A stretch of 64,000 bases of DNA from Hippopus hippopus. Its lineage: Eukaryota; Mollusca; Bivalvia; Cardiida; Cardiidae. Within the stretch, counting starts at the first letter, position 1; each line of letters opens with the position of its first letter. The DNA lies in contig OX328096.1 of the NCBI GenBank assembly GCA_946811185.2, positions 25,051,881 through 25,115,880 on the forward strand, written 5' to 3'. Below the pieces are notes generated by a model. That model saw only the letters and a list, made by a program, of their open reading frames with translations, was not told where the DNA came from and did not search any database. The translations under genes were made by a program, and so were the position numbers. Shown in pieces: positions 33,649-44,273 of the stretch.

Positions 33649-33873
33649 CCCTTTACCATACAATCACGAGTTTTAATGACCCCGAGGGAAAAGCCTTTTT
33701 AAGACATTGTGGGAAAAGGAGAAAATGCTGGTAACCAGCATTTTCTCCTTTTCCCACAATGTTTTCTATCCTCCCCAATACAAATTTCAAATTTTCAGTC
33801 ACTTTTATTTTGTCTTCTGCAAATGCTTTCAACTTGGACAAGTCTAAATTTTTTGTCATGTGGTAAAGAGTTA
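33645..33873 (-). mobile_element. Palindromic mini-element, reverse, full length, nested
   Basis: Perfect central palindrome of over 50 bp; interrupts the preceding + copy, whose right end may be the fragment at 33874-33930. Confidence 0.85.
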
Positions 33874-34222
33874 ATGTTTTGCAAAGCCTTCTTTTCCACG
33901 GCGGTTATAACAGGGAATTGTTTGGTGAAGGATAAGGAGACAAAGTCCAAATGAATGTAGCAGGAATACAGAAGTTTGTTTATCAAAATCTATTGGTAGT
34001 CCATAGATACTTGTACCTATGGTTTCAGCAAGTACATATTTTCATTACATAGCAGATTTTATTGCAAAATATAACTGGTTTCAATCTGAATTACTGGTAG
34101 TTTTCTTCAACAATTTGAAGAACACACCAAGTCTTTGTATTTTGTCATGGCTTCCACCATATTCGTTTGTTGTAGATACTGTTTATATATATGTATAAAC
34201 TGCATATACTTGATAAAGTAGT

Positions 34223-34448
34223 TTAACTCTTTACCAAAAAACAAAAATTTAGACTGATTAAAATTGAAAGCATTCACAGACAACAAATGAAATGTTTGAC
34301 AAATGATGGCATTTGTCTTTGAAAGAGTCAAAAACATTTTGGGAAAGAGAAGAAAATGCTGGTTACCAGCATTTTCTTCTTTTCCAACAATGTTTTTAAG
34401 CCATTTTTATCTGAATCATTCAGTCACAGGATTGTTTGGTAAGGGGTT
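34223..34448 (+). mobile_element. Palindromic mini-element, full length
   Basis: TTAACTCTTTACCAAAAAAC to TTTGGTAAGGGGTTA. Confidence 0.8.
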
Positions 34449-34699
34449 ATTATCTGTACATAGAAATATGCCATAGTTGCAATATCATTTTTTTAAATGT
34501 ATTTTTGCTTGTGTATGACTTTCTGAAAGCAAACTGTGATACATGTATTTATAATAGTGCATATTTGCAAATTTTGTACCAGTTTAATTGTTTTGTTTTT
34601 GTTTTTGTCTGTGAAAATACAGATTATTGCCATTTTGGTACATTTTCCATGTTGACTCAGTGAGAGTGAGTTTCATTCCTTACAGGTCCCTTATAATTC

Positions 34700-35300
34700 T
34701 TTTTATACACTTGAGGGGAAGTATTAGGTTATAGCCCTATTTGTTTGCAAGTCAATCTATCTGTCCGTCCTTACATCTGTTAGTAACTTTGGGTCCGCTC
34801 TGTGTCTCTTGATTTTCTTGTCTGATTTTGAAAATATTTGAGCCATGCTCTGGCAAAACGGAATTAAATACATCTCCATGATACCAAGCAAGTCGTCACA
34901 TAATTATGGATCTATAAAATCCATTTTGTCACAACTGACTAAATCATGAGTTAAACTGGTCCTTCAACATGCACAAAATTGACCAACAGCAAAGCTTTGA
35001 CTGAGATCAGCCTGTGCGGAGTGTGCGTGCTGACCTTGGTTGATCCTTTTTGGAAATGCATTAAACCTCCTTTTGATAGAGCATGGTTCATTTCACACGT
35101 GTACACCTTGATGAGATGACGTGCAGAGCAGGGGTTTCAGATGCCAGACTCCAAGGTCAGGGTCACAGTAGGGAATGAAAGGTCACATGCTCTTAAATCA
35201 TGTCAGCTCTACATCTCTTCAACGAATCCCTGGCTTGATTTTGAAAATATTTCACACATGTATGTACATAGAGACAACTGTGCTAAGCAGGTATTTCAGA
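34700..35300 (+). repeat. Degraded TIR/tandem-unit element with nested hairpin
   Basis: Starts ACACTTGAGGGGAAGTATTA with a TCTATCTGTCCGTCC stretch, resumes after the hairpin element at 34839-35085 with GACGTGCAGAGCAGGGGTTTC and GATTTTGAAAATATTTCACAC. The hairpin insertion splits the copy. Confidence 0.4.
34839..35085. mobile_element. Hairpin-core element, nested
   Basis: GAGCCATGCTCTGGCAAAAC to GATAGAGCATGGTTC; inserted in the degraded element 34700-35300. Confidence 0.65.
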
Positions 35301-35479
35301 TGTAGAGGGTGGTCAGAAAATGTGATCCATTGTAAAGTTTTTTGTGCAGCCTGATCTTAATCTACACTGTCAAACCACCAATCACTGAACAGGTTCACTT
35401 GCATAGGCAGCCAACTGTGTGATTATTTATTATGAACTTGAATTTCATGTCTTTAAGTGTTGAAGTACTCATGTTTGAT

Positions 35480-35700
35480 TATTAACTCTTTGCCAGAAAA
35501 ACAAAAGCCAAACAATCATGTGGCTTTTGAAAACATGGTGGGTACAGGAGAAAATGCTGGTTACCAACTGCTGGTAACAGGCATTTTTACCTTTCCTACA
35601 ATGCTATCTACTCTTTCAAAGACTTATCATGTGAGCCACATTTAATATCATGTCTGCAAATGTTGGACAAGTCTGAGATTCTAATGTTTGGTAAGGATTA
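35480..35700 (-). mobile_element. Palindromic mini-element, reverse
   Basis: Centre altered: ATGCTGGTTACCAACTGCTG then GTAACAGGCAT, a partly duplicated loop. Confidence 0.65.
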
Positions 35701-35931
35701 ATCCTTTAAAAAATAATCCATGGTTTTAGCAACCCCTGGAAAGACGCCGTTAGAAGACATTGTGGGAAAGAGAGAAAATGCTGGTAACCAGCATTTTCTC
35801 TCTTTCCCACAATGTCTTCTAACCTATCCAAGACAAATGCAAACATTTGAGCCACACTACATTTACTGTTAGCAAATGCTTTTCAATTTAGATTTGACCA
35901 TTATTTTTTTTTGTTTGGTAAAGGGGTAAAT
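35698..35931 (-). mobile_element. Palindromic mini-element, reverse
   Basis: Joined to the previous copy at TTAAT; unusually GC-rich hairpin arm GACATTGTGGGAAAGAGAG. Confidence 0.75.
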
Positions 35932-36127
35932 GAAGATGAAAACAATAGCATAATGCAGTGATAGCTGAATGGTATATTTGTATATCTGACTATATGTTTT
36001 ATTTCATGTACAGAAATAAATATTAAATAGCATTGCAGGTTTTTCTTTTCATCAACAAGTACTCCTCTAAAGTTATATAATCCAGTTAGACACTCTTACC
36101 GGGACTGCCACTTTACTGAAATCATTA

Positions 36128-36325
36128 GCGCTGTACAAAACCACAAAATTCTGGTCTTGCGCAAATCAAAGGCATTTGCAGGTAACAAATTAAGTAGATA
36201 ACAAATTAAGTATGGCTCACATGGTGGAAATTGTCCTTGAAAGGGTAGAAATTATTGTGTTGTGAACCAGCATTTTCTCATTTTTCCATAGTGCTTTCAA
36301 ATGCCCTCTTTTTCAAGGTTATTTA
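36128..36325 (+). mobile_element. Palindromic mini-element, hairpin arm deleted
   Basis: AGCGCTGTACAAAACCACAA to TCAAGGTTATTTA; inner arm AACAAATTAAGTA is duplicated. Confidence 0.6.
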
Positions 36326-36530
36326 TTCTTTACCCAACAATCCTGAGTTTTCTAGGTGACAAGGCCTTTTGAAAACATTGTTTGAAAAAAGGAGAAAATG
36401 CTAGTAACCAGCATTTTCTCCTTTTTCAACAATGTTTTCTACCCTTTCTGTCACAAATATCATTTTAGTTAATTTAGTTTGTCGTCTACAAATGCTTCCA
36501 ATTTAGACAAGGCAACGATTGTGTCACCTG
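36317..36530 (-). mobile_element. Palindromic mini-element, reverse
   Basis: TTCTTTACCCAACAATCCTG to GACAAGGCAACGATTGTG; last dense copy before the SleB-type gene. Confidence 0.7.
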
Positions 36531-36657
36531 TCAAGGAACTAGACAGAAGTGATGAACCCTCGGCGTTTCAGTCAAATTGTACTGACCAAGAAGCTGAGCC
36601 TACTGATGCAAACCTTATATAGAAACGATCGAGATAATCAAATCTGTTGCTCATCAT

Positions 36658-36663
36658 TTTATT
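36658..36663 (-). terminator. Polyadenylation signal AATAAA of the SleB-type gene
   Basis: Minus-strand AATAAA begins five bases after the TAA of the hydrolase. The 3' end is expected 10-30 nt further, near 36630-36645. Such a short 3' UTR is unusual but workable. Confidence 0.6.
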
Positions 36664-36668
36664 CATCT

Positions 36669-37104
36669 TTAACCAGATTTAGGTCTCTGACATACAAAGT
36701 AATGATGACCAATGTGAACTTTGTTATAAGCTTCTGCGTACGGAGTGTCATTAGTTGCTGAGCATGGATCGCGTGCGCAATAAGCTGTGGCACATCCAGT
36801 TGGGTCTGGTTGTTGGCCACAGAGGGCGCCAGTTGCTGCAGTAATGGCAGCTCGGTAGCTATCGCTATGGCTGGCTTTTGCTCTAGCCCATTCCACATCG
36901 TGATGGTGGTTATCCAATGTGTTGTACTCATGGTTAGATCCATACTTCTGATTGACGACGCCTGATACGGTGTTTGGGTAATTGAAAACATGGTTGTTTA
37001 CTCTGTTGACGATTGTCCAAGCTACAGCCAACTGGCCCAGTGAGGATTCGCCCCTCGCTTCACCAAAAACTACACGGCCAACAAGTTCTTTATTTCCACT
37101 TGTG
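36669..37104 (-). CDS. SleB-type cell-wall hydrolase, exon 2 (catalytic domain)
   Basis: Read on the minus strand, an acceptor (tttttatttctcag) opens a frame of 145 codons including TAA. It has every landmark of the SleB/CwlJ cell-wall hydrolase domain: LVGRVVFGEARGESSLGQLA with the Glu pair at residues 33 and 37 of the joined protein, VAWTIVNRV (45-53), NYPNTVSGVV (59-68), YNTLDN, DPTGCATAYC (118-127) and a final VHIGHHYF (147-154). In bacteria these enzymes cleave peptidoglycan of the spore cortex or cell wall. Six cysteines (18, 113, 122, 127, 132, 156) in the predicted mature protein suggest disulfides suited to secretion. The full domain is present with no frameshift or stop, so it is probably functional. 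Likely role (inference): antibacterial or digestive muramidase of the animal. Confidence 0.88.
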
Positions 37105-37720
37105 CTGAGAAATAAAAACCGTACATATATAATTTTGCGACTACCTACAGACGATTATTTGCTAATTATCAAAGACGCAAGACACTTCAATATGGGGATG
37201 GGTCAACTTCTTTCCCCTGTACCAGTTACTTTCCTTACAACCTGGAGGAGGAAGGGCTCTAAAAACATTTCGAGTAAACAGGGATCGTATATAACAAAAG
37301 TAATTTACGATCCCTGGGGTAAAGGAGAAAATGCTTCTAACCACCGTGAGTGTCGTCTTTTCCCTGTAACGCTTTCCACCTTTTACAAGACAACATTTAT
37401 CCACAGTTCCCTTATCTGCAGTTTATGCTTGTAATGTGGACCACTTTAAAATTCTGTCCGATTTTAGCATCTGGAAAAGATATTTTGTGTATAGACATTT
37501 ACCCAAGTTGTCAGTTGTAGCGTAGCAGAAAGTGGATCCAATCGGAGCAAAATACGACTTTGCCCCTCATTAGCATTATGTTGGTAAGCCCCTGTTTCCC
37601 CAACTCTCGTACGCCTATATTCTTAATTAAGAAATTCAAATGATTTTTCATTGGCTAAACCAAATGGCTTAAAGCAAAATTTAACATAACAAAATTTAAC
37701 ATAAATTTAACATAGAAGTA

Positions 37721-37974
37721 CATTAGCTATTCTCTGTGAAATATGGGCTTAATGCATCTGAAAAAAGTATCGACCCAAGTCCGCCAGCGCAGTTTGCGCA
37801 GGCTGACATAGGTCGAGACTTTTTGTTATTGGTAAATTTTCTGCTTGTGAAAGGACCAGTGTACCTCGTGATTCAATGGGTTATTAAACAAAATGGATTT
37901 TATGGATCCACATGTGATAACTTGTTTGATATCATGGGAATGCACTAAACTCCCTTTCGCCAGAGCGTGGCTCA
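37721..37974. mobile_element. Hairpin-core element
   Basis: AAAGTATCGACCCAAGTCCG with GCGCAGGCTGACATAGGTCG; right end GCCAGAGCGTGGCTC. Confidence 0.65.
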
Positions 37975-38296
37975 TATATTTCAGACTCGATACAATATAA
38001 CATAAAAATGTGTCTGTTTACATGTGATCAATATCTTCGAAAAACGTTTTTAACATTAACATCCAAGGCGACGTCGCCAAAATTTAACGGAATATACCAT
38101 TAGGTATATTAGAGCTACAACTTTAATGTCACGCGAGATACGATAGAAGCATACGTACATGTATTAATGATCATTGCTTCAATAACCTAGCTACCAGCCT
38201 ACCAGTATATTTTTCCTTATAATTGCGTGATCAGCACAGCGTTATTAATTTTCTTGTACTCTGTAAGTGAACTAGAATTCAAAATTCAATTAAATG

Positions 38297-38553
38297 AGGC
38301 ACGGTCTGTTTTAATGCATCTACAAAAAAAAAGTATCGACTCTGATCAGCCTGCACAGTCCGCGCAAGCTGACCTGAATCGAAGCTCTTTGCTGTGTGTC
38401 AATTTTCTGCATGTCCAATGACAATAGATACCTCAGGATTCAACCGGTTGTTAGACAAAAAAGGTTTTATGGATCCATAATTATGTGATAACTTGATTGG
38501 TATGATGCATCGCGGAGATGCATTTAACTCCCTCTTGTCAGTGCGTGGCTCAA
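38297..38553. mobile_element. Hairpin-core element
   Basis: AAGTATCGACTCTGATCAGC to GTCAGTGCGTGGCTC. Confidence 0.65.
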
Positions 38554-39758
38554 ATACGAGTACCCATACGGCCATACCGCAGCTGAGGCCACATGACTTT
38601 GAAACAAGAAATATCTTTAAAAAAAGATAGACGGCGTAAGAGGCGCTTGGATATGAATGCAGTTAAATTCGTTTGTAGATGATCTATAATATGAAGAGAA
38701 ATGATGAAAACAGTTCTGAAAGTAGCCTCTTTTAAACTGTTTTGCATATGGTTGAAAGCGTAATTATCAATAACATTTAAAAATGGGGAAGCATGTTTTT
38801 GTAATTAAATGAAACACCTTTCAAACATCGACGACTTGTCGTTATCAGAAGGCGGGGTTTTATCACCCCTCTCAATGCTTGACCACACCCACCTACTCTT
38901 ACTAGGAGTATTTTAGTAGGAACCCAGTTTCTTCGTTAACAATGCAATTAAACCGATTGTTCCCCTAGGTAGGCATAGTTTCTTGCGAATTGAATCACCA
39001 AATTCAAGATATAACATCTTTTTCATTGTAAAAAGAAACGTAATAAGTTGTTTTACATCCCGTTTTCGTGTAAGACAATAGAGCGGTAGCCTGGCGTCGC
39101 AGTTCGTATTTGGTTTTACGCGAGGAAAAACGGGTACCAAGCCTCTTACACTAAACAAAATTGAAAACTTGCCAATACTCATTGCTATTAGTTTGTCCAT
39201 ATGATATAGATTATGGATGTTTTGCTAGAGTTTAACATCTGTATGGCTATAAAGTACAACTTTACATAGGTAAATGTGAGCATTACGTGATTTTTTTAGT
39301 CATAAACACTTTTATCCAATGTCGGTAAATTTCTACTTTGACCTTTATTTTTTGGCGTAGTTTACATATATTTGGCCAATCACAAAATGAGTAACAATTC
39401 ATTTCCTCCTAGTACTCGAAGTAGGTCAAAAGTGAGATCATAACGTTACAGCTACGCCGAAAAAAAAAAATGTGTAGTATTGTAGCTGTTTTTAGAGAGA
39501 ACAGAAAAAAGGAATGCCGAGTAAAGGTGTTTGATAGTTGCTTTATTCCCTTTCAACTGTGGATTCCAGTGCTAGATAAAGCTCATATAAATGCTAAAAG
39601 TTCACCAGATTCCCCTCCCCAACCCTCTAGCACAGAAATAGAAAGTTAGCTAAACCCCCCCCCCCCAGTCCATCTATATTGTAAACAAAGACAATGACAC
39701 GATGCTGAAATGTGCGATTAGCATAAGTCATTAACAAAAGCAAATGTTTCCTACTTAC

Positions 39759-39811
39759 CATAGTGTTGCTGCAGACGCAACAGAAAATACAGCACACAGG
39801 ATCAAAAACAT
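39759..39811 (-). CDS. SleB-type hydrolase, exon 1 (signal peptide)
   Basis: On the minus strand ATG opens seventeen codons plus two bases, MFLILCAVFSVASAATL and TG, then a consensus donor GTAAGT. The TG joins the C at 37104 to make Cys18, giving a continuous 162-residue protein. MFLILCAVFSVASA is a textbook eukaryotic signal peptide with cleavage likely after Ala-Ser-Ala. The 2.65-kb intron shows the gene is carried by an animal genome, not by contaminant bacteria. A cag acceptor-like site (tttcgtttcag) lies just upstream of the ATG, so a 5' untranslated exon may exist further right. Confidence 0.8.
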
Positions 39812-40078
39812 CGTCAATGTCTGAAACGAAAATCATATAACATTATTATCTTAAACGGAAGTCGCTCCTCAAATAAGTCAAATGGAAAACTCTTCATATC
39901 GCTGCTGACTTTACGCCGTTTCGACTTCATGAAAGCCACAATGAGTTGGCAAGAGTAGCCTACTGTGTACACATGTTGCTTTAAGGGAACCTCCAGAAAG
40001 ACGTTGATAGATGCTATAGTTGCAGTGATACATTTGAGGCCGTCATCGCCAACGATTCTTAACTTGCATCCGTAACAT

Positions 40079-40147
40079 TTGGTTTAGCCATTCAGAAACT
40101 GCGTTATATTCATATTTAGAAAATTCTTGAGAATTAGACTAAATATG
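40079..40147. mobile_element. TIR mini-element, right half only
   Basis: Begins at the centre (TTTGGTTTAGCCATTCAGAA) and ends GAATTAGACTAAATATG. Confidence 0.5.
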
Positions 40148-40364
40148 TCATCTTGAATGAATGGCTTGTGAAGAAGGTCCCTAAACTTAATGTTGAGAGC
40201 GGCGTCACTCGCCAGAAAACGTTCGGATCTGTGTCACATCGTTTTACTCGCCGGAAAACGAATATGCTTCATATCGCTGTACTCGAGTCGAATGCTTTGC
40301 CTCAGCAACTTACTTGTATACGAGAGGTTTTTGTCTTTAGATAAAGATGTATCTAAGAACTAGA

Positions 40365-40530
40365 GGCCTTGGGGGTCTCAATCGCTCTACAGGCAGTGAT
40401 ATTGCTTATTTTCCAGCATACATCATTGTAGGCATGGTGAATTGAACAAATAGTGGAATTATTGAAGTAAAATTTCTTAGAACAAATTGTTCGGAATCGA
40501 GCCAAATTTTATACTGTTTTAGTACTCATT
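40365..40530 (+). repeat. Dispersed repeat ('GGCATGGTGAATTGAACAA')
   Basis: CTCAATCGCTCTACAGGCAG and AGCATACATCATTGTAGGCA match the stretch at 63700-63930. Copies are about 80 percent alike by eye. Confidence 0.5.
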
Positions 40531-41324
40531 GTATTAAATAATCCCCTCAAATTTCAAAGAAATGTGACCGATAATGTGGAATGTGTTGAGTAAATAAGAC
40601 TAAGTCGTCAAATGGCTGCTTTTCCTGAACAAATTGCTAGATTTTCTTCATTTTTGATAGGATTCAATCCTTTGATCATACAAATGAACTGTGCAAGTTT
40701 CAAAAGAATTGGCTAAAAAATGCGGACTTTATCGCGTAAACAAGAACTGTCAACTTTTAACTTTAAATGGCTACTTTTCCCTTTCTGATTGTCATTTTTT
40801 TTTTTAAGTTATTGATGAAATATTAGTAAACAAACTACAAAATTCACGAAAATCCGACCACAAATGCGGACTTAATCACTTTCAGACCTTTTACCGGGAC
40901 CACGCGTAAACAAAAATCGACGACAATATACAATTGTTACGAAGGCATTTATCATTGCGATGCAGTGTATCATTTTTTTTTTTCGGTGAAAAGATCGAAA
41001 TTTATTTCAGTGAACATTATCGGTAATATTTTCACGAGTGGCGCAACTAGTGCGCGGGAACTACTGTTTCCGCCTTCAACTGAAGAGTTAGAATATAAAA
41101 TCGGTATTTTTCACTGGTCGTAACCATGAAATATCGAAAAATATTTCACCGTTATTTCTCGATAAACTACCGGAAAGTATGAAACAAAAGTAGCATATAT
41201 CGAGGCTTTCATGCCTTATTTGTTATTCTCATTATGGCTTAATATAAAATATCAAATATTACATACCATAAAATAAATGGTAAAAATATCGCGCTGCCTC
41301 GCGGGTTTTTTTTTTTACCAAATA

Positions 41325-41490
41325 TGCACAAGAGTCGTCAAAGATAACTCTGTCGGACTGGCGAAAATGAATATTAAAGTGTTTTGATCTATAATTCTGG
41401 TTCAATCCCAACTTGTGTTGATGGTCACGTGGCAGCGTCCTTAGGCACGGCATTTCAAAACCCAAACCTGGTGAATCACAGGAAATATAC
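41325..41490 (+). mobile_element. tRNA-derived SINE
   Basis: GATAACTCTGTCGGACTGGC (box A region) and CTGGTTCAATCCCAAC (box B), followed by a conserved-looking tail GTTGATGGTCACGTGGCAGC and TTAGGCACGGCATTTC. The head folds like a decayed tRNA. Confidence 0.5.
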
Positions 41491-41583
41491 GTGTTAACAA
41501 GCTGTCGCTTTCTTACGAGTGACATACTATTGAAAGGGATCTAAAACACAATTCAGACAAACTAACAGTCAAACTCTTATATC

Positions 41584-41813
41584 AGCCATGCTCTGGCAAA
41601 AGGGGGCTTAATGAATCTCCGTGATACATGATACCAGCCCAAGCCATCACATAATTATAGATCCATAAGAGCCACTTTTTTTAAATAAACGACTTAATCA
41701 TGAGGTAGACTGGTCCATTGACAAACAGAAAAGTTTGGATGCGCAGGCTGACCTGGGTCGATACTTTTCGCAGATGCATTAAGCCCCCTTTTTACAGAGC
41801 ACGGCTCAAATAA
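41584..41813. mobile_element. Hairpin-core element, hairpin arm deleted
   Basis: GCCATGCTCTGGCAAAAGGG to TTTACAGAGCACGGCTC. Confidence 0.65.
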
Positions 41814-41978
41814 TTTGAATCTGATTTTTTTCAATCATGTATGTAACATATACGAATCATACAATCCTTGTATCGCCATCATTGTTTATTCTATTGTAAG
41901 TTTGGCCTACGCGACTTTACATTTAGAAGAAAATGGGAGTAAATACAAATGTATAAATTTAGCTATATATGTTTTGCA

Positions 41979-42200
41979 TTAACCCTTTACTAAACAAGTT
42001 CGTGTTTTTATGATCCTGGGCAAGGAGACTGTTGAGAACATTGTTGGAAAAGGAGTAAATGCTGGTTACCAGCATCTTCTCCTTTTCCCCCATTTTTTTC
42101 TATCCTTTAACGACAAAATTTCATCATTCGAGTAATCTCGTACTTGTCTGCTAATGCTGTCTATTTGGAAAAGTCTAATTTGTCGTTCGGAAAAGAGCAA
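41979..42200 (-). mobile_element. Palindromic mini-element, reverse
   Basis: TTAACCCTTTACTAAACAAG to TGTCGTTCGGAAAAGAGC. Confidence 0.8.
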
Positions 42201-42308
42201 ATCGAAACAGTAGAACAAATAACAAGACAAGAGTAATTGTTGAAAACTGTTGTTTGTACCTTGTCTGAGAACTATCTTTAGAATAGACTAGCCTTATGAA
42301 TATGTGAA

Positions 42309-42560
42309 AGTTCACAACCAATCTATAAGGCACCAAATCGGCAACACATATGTCGGCATCCCTGTGGCGTTTAATTTATATGGAACCTTAGGATTGGCTT
42401 TCGACCTTCGGAATTCTAAATAGATCTTCGTAAACATAGATAAGGCAAAAGTGCGCACGAATAGCATACTTGTGACGCTAATCATGGGCGGCCCGGCCGT
42501 CGAATCAACCGGAGGTTTCATGTTGGTTCTATTGTTTTTCCTTTTGCCTTTACATTCAGA
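42309..42560 (-). pseudogene. Possible Cys-loop receptor fragment
   Basis: Minus strand reads STAGPPMISVTSMLFVRTFA, LSMFTKIYLEFRRSKANPK and VPYKLN, reminiscent of the N-terminal ligand-binding strands of anion-type Cys-loop receptors (GGPPVxVxVxMxVxS..., FRQxWxDPRL). Only one exon-sized piece, key residues of the strand pair are changed, and no second exon was found. May be a pseudogene fragment or chance. Confidence 0.25.
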
Positions 42561-43125
42561 AGTAGCCTATGACTCTGTGGCAAATTTTGCACAAATTCTT
42601 GGAACGTTATACATAGAGAATCAAATAAGAATAGTATTCAAGACCAGCTCAACAATTTAAGTCCGTCCTTTATGAGATTGTACATAGACGAATTTTACGT
42701 ATTTAAATGCTCTGAACAAGAGTGCAACGTTGAGCCTCAAATTGTCACTCGTGAACACCGATGTCATTTGCTTTAGTATAAGTACAGTAAACCCACTGCT
42801 TCTTTAAACAAACTTGAAGCAGATATAAGTTTGAAAATATTCCTAAAAAATATACAAAGTTGTGGAAATTGCAGAATATTATATTAGATCTACACAAAAT
42901 TGTTTGACAGAAATATTTAAGGAGATCGAGGGATCTGATTAGAATTTACACGTTTTTCTAAATGGCCCAAACAGTGCAATGAAACCTTCATCACAAGTGT
43001 AAGAGGTATAGGCCTAACATGGAGTAGAGAAAGTGGCTACAAGTGCAGTTAACTTCTTCAAGAGAAGCTTAGGCCTCCATTTAACCTTTCAGCTTCAAAG
43101 GCAAAGACAGGGGCTTTAGCGGACG

Positions 43126-43190
43126 GCATAGATCAAGATCAGACTGCACAGAACGTGCAGTCTGATCTTGGATCTATACCGTCCGCTTGA
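43126..43190. mobile_element. Short hairpin repeat (GCAGTCTGATCTTG family)
   Basis: GGACGGCATAGATCAAGATC and AGACTGCACAGAACGTGCAG fold back on TCTGATCTTGGATCTATACC. About 65 bp, wholly palindromic. At least a dozen copies in the window; others not listed separately lie near 748-812, 1098-1160, 2970-3030 and 62710-62775. Confidence 0.75.
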
Positions 43191-43639
43191 TTAGTCAAGC
43201 CTATTAGATAAAAAAAATCTTTCAAAGTTTCGGTGGATTGTATACTCAGACGTCGAAAGGGGTTTAGCACCTAAGATAAAGTCCTGAAAGAGTTAATGGG
43301 CTTCAGAAATGGGGCGGGGGCAACAGGGGTGGCACCCCGCTCAATATTTTGTCCAATTATATCGCAGAAATGGGTTCAAATGAGTGTATTTTCTCATAGA
43401 ACGGTTTTGCCAGATAGAACAGTCCGCTGTCCGTGAGGCAAAGGGTGAAGAGTAGGAACACTATCATGATTAGACCATGTTTTCGCATTCTGTTATCGAA
43501 ATATCGTTTATAATCAAAGTACTGAAAGTACTAATAGAAGGTCATGCTAGCAAATCGGTTTTAACAGTGGATCACTTCATTAGAAATTTCATTCATCTCA
43601 TAATTGATAACATCTTTTTCTCAGATTTGTGTAATTTTT

Positions 43640-44273
43640 TTAGAGTCCGTTCAACAGCAATAACAAGGGCCCGTATTCACCAACCATTCTCAAGAATATT
43701 CTTAGTCTTATTCTCCATAATTTTCTAACTTTGAAAGTAACACAAAGAACTAAGTGGTCTGGGTCTTTTTTTTTTTTTACTTTTTCACAGGCTTGTTTAC
43801 ATTTTTTAGTCCAAACCCATAGATTTTTGCTTTTCAACAAATATGTCAAGGGTTCAATTACTGTAGACAAATTTGGAGTGAATTTCCTTTAATACTTGAC
43901 AATACCAAGTCAAAATTACAACCCTTTTTTGTTTTAGGTCCAGGAACTTGCATTATGGCTTTCATATTCCTTTTGGAAGGCTAAATACCATTCTTATATA
44001 CCCTAAAAACAAATTATTCAACATCATCTTGAAATAAAAAATACTTTTCTTTCCTAACTCAACTTAATATTTATTTGGGCTTGTCTTTTTCAACACTGAC
44101 TCATCATCATCATTTTCACTTGTAATAGTGATATCATCTAATATGCAACTCACAGAATCCAATATTTTCAGCATCATGACCATAGTTTGTTGAAATATTG
44201 CAGGTGAACTTGAAAGTCTATATGGAAGCTTAAGATACTGCGTACATGGATATATATATATGTCATAGTCCAA
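43640..44273 (-). pseudogene. Degraded gypsy RT and RNase H-linker remnant
   Basis: Minus-strand frames retain LPYRLSSSPAIFQQTM and a degenerate catalytic box in VSCILDDITI (compare FGxxSxPATFQ and YLDD), then TVIEPLTYLLKSKNLWVWTK with KCKQACEKVK, the segment between RT and RNase H. Stops and deletions separate the blocks. Order and strand agree with the piece at 45013-45115, so these are parts of one dead element. Confidence 0.75.
43668..43757. mobile_element. TIR mini-element, left half only, abutting gypsy debris
   Basis: GGGCCCGTATTCACCAACCA to GAAAGTAACACAA, where the gypsy remnant begins. Confidence 0.6.

Larger units (their letters stand above)
37105..39758 (-). other. Intron of the SleB-type hydrolase gene
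   Basis: Contains two hairpin elements of the 'GAGCCATGCTCTGG' family (37721-37974, 38297-38553), a palindromic mini-element remnant (37290-37440) and about 1 kb (38600-39700) in which I recognise nothing. Confidence 0.6.
39830..41320. other. Upstream region of the SleB-type gene
   Basis: Relatively repeat-poor. Holds a half TIR mini-element, the dispersed repeat at 40365 and otherwise no frames or motifs I can support. The promoter of the minus-strand hydrolase should lie here. Confidence 0.45.

Noticed and set aside
36659..36991. The overlapping 110-residue minus-strand frame
   Set aside because: It is the shadow of the SleB-type exon in a different frame and has no family features.
36669..37104. 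Bacterial contamination as the source of the SleB-type domain
   Set aside because: The domain sits within animal repeats, is preceded by a spliceosomal acceptor, joins in phase to a signal-peptide exon, and is followed by AATAAA.
37736..38421. Frames such as those at 37736-37948 and 38227-38421 as genes
   Set aside because: They are translations of the hairpin-core repeat (recurring 'SIDPSPPAQFAQADI'-like peptides in several copies) and not host proteins.
38913..39200. 95-residue minus-strand frame in the hydrolase intron
   Set aside because: No domain, no splice context and ordinary intron composition; probably chance.
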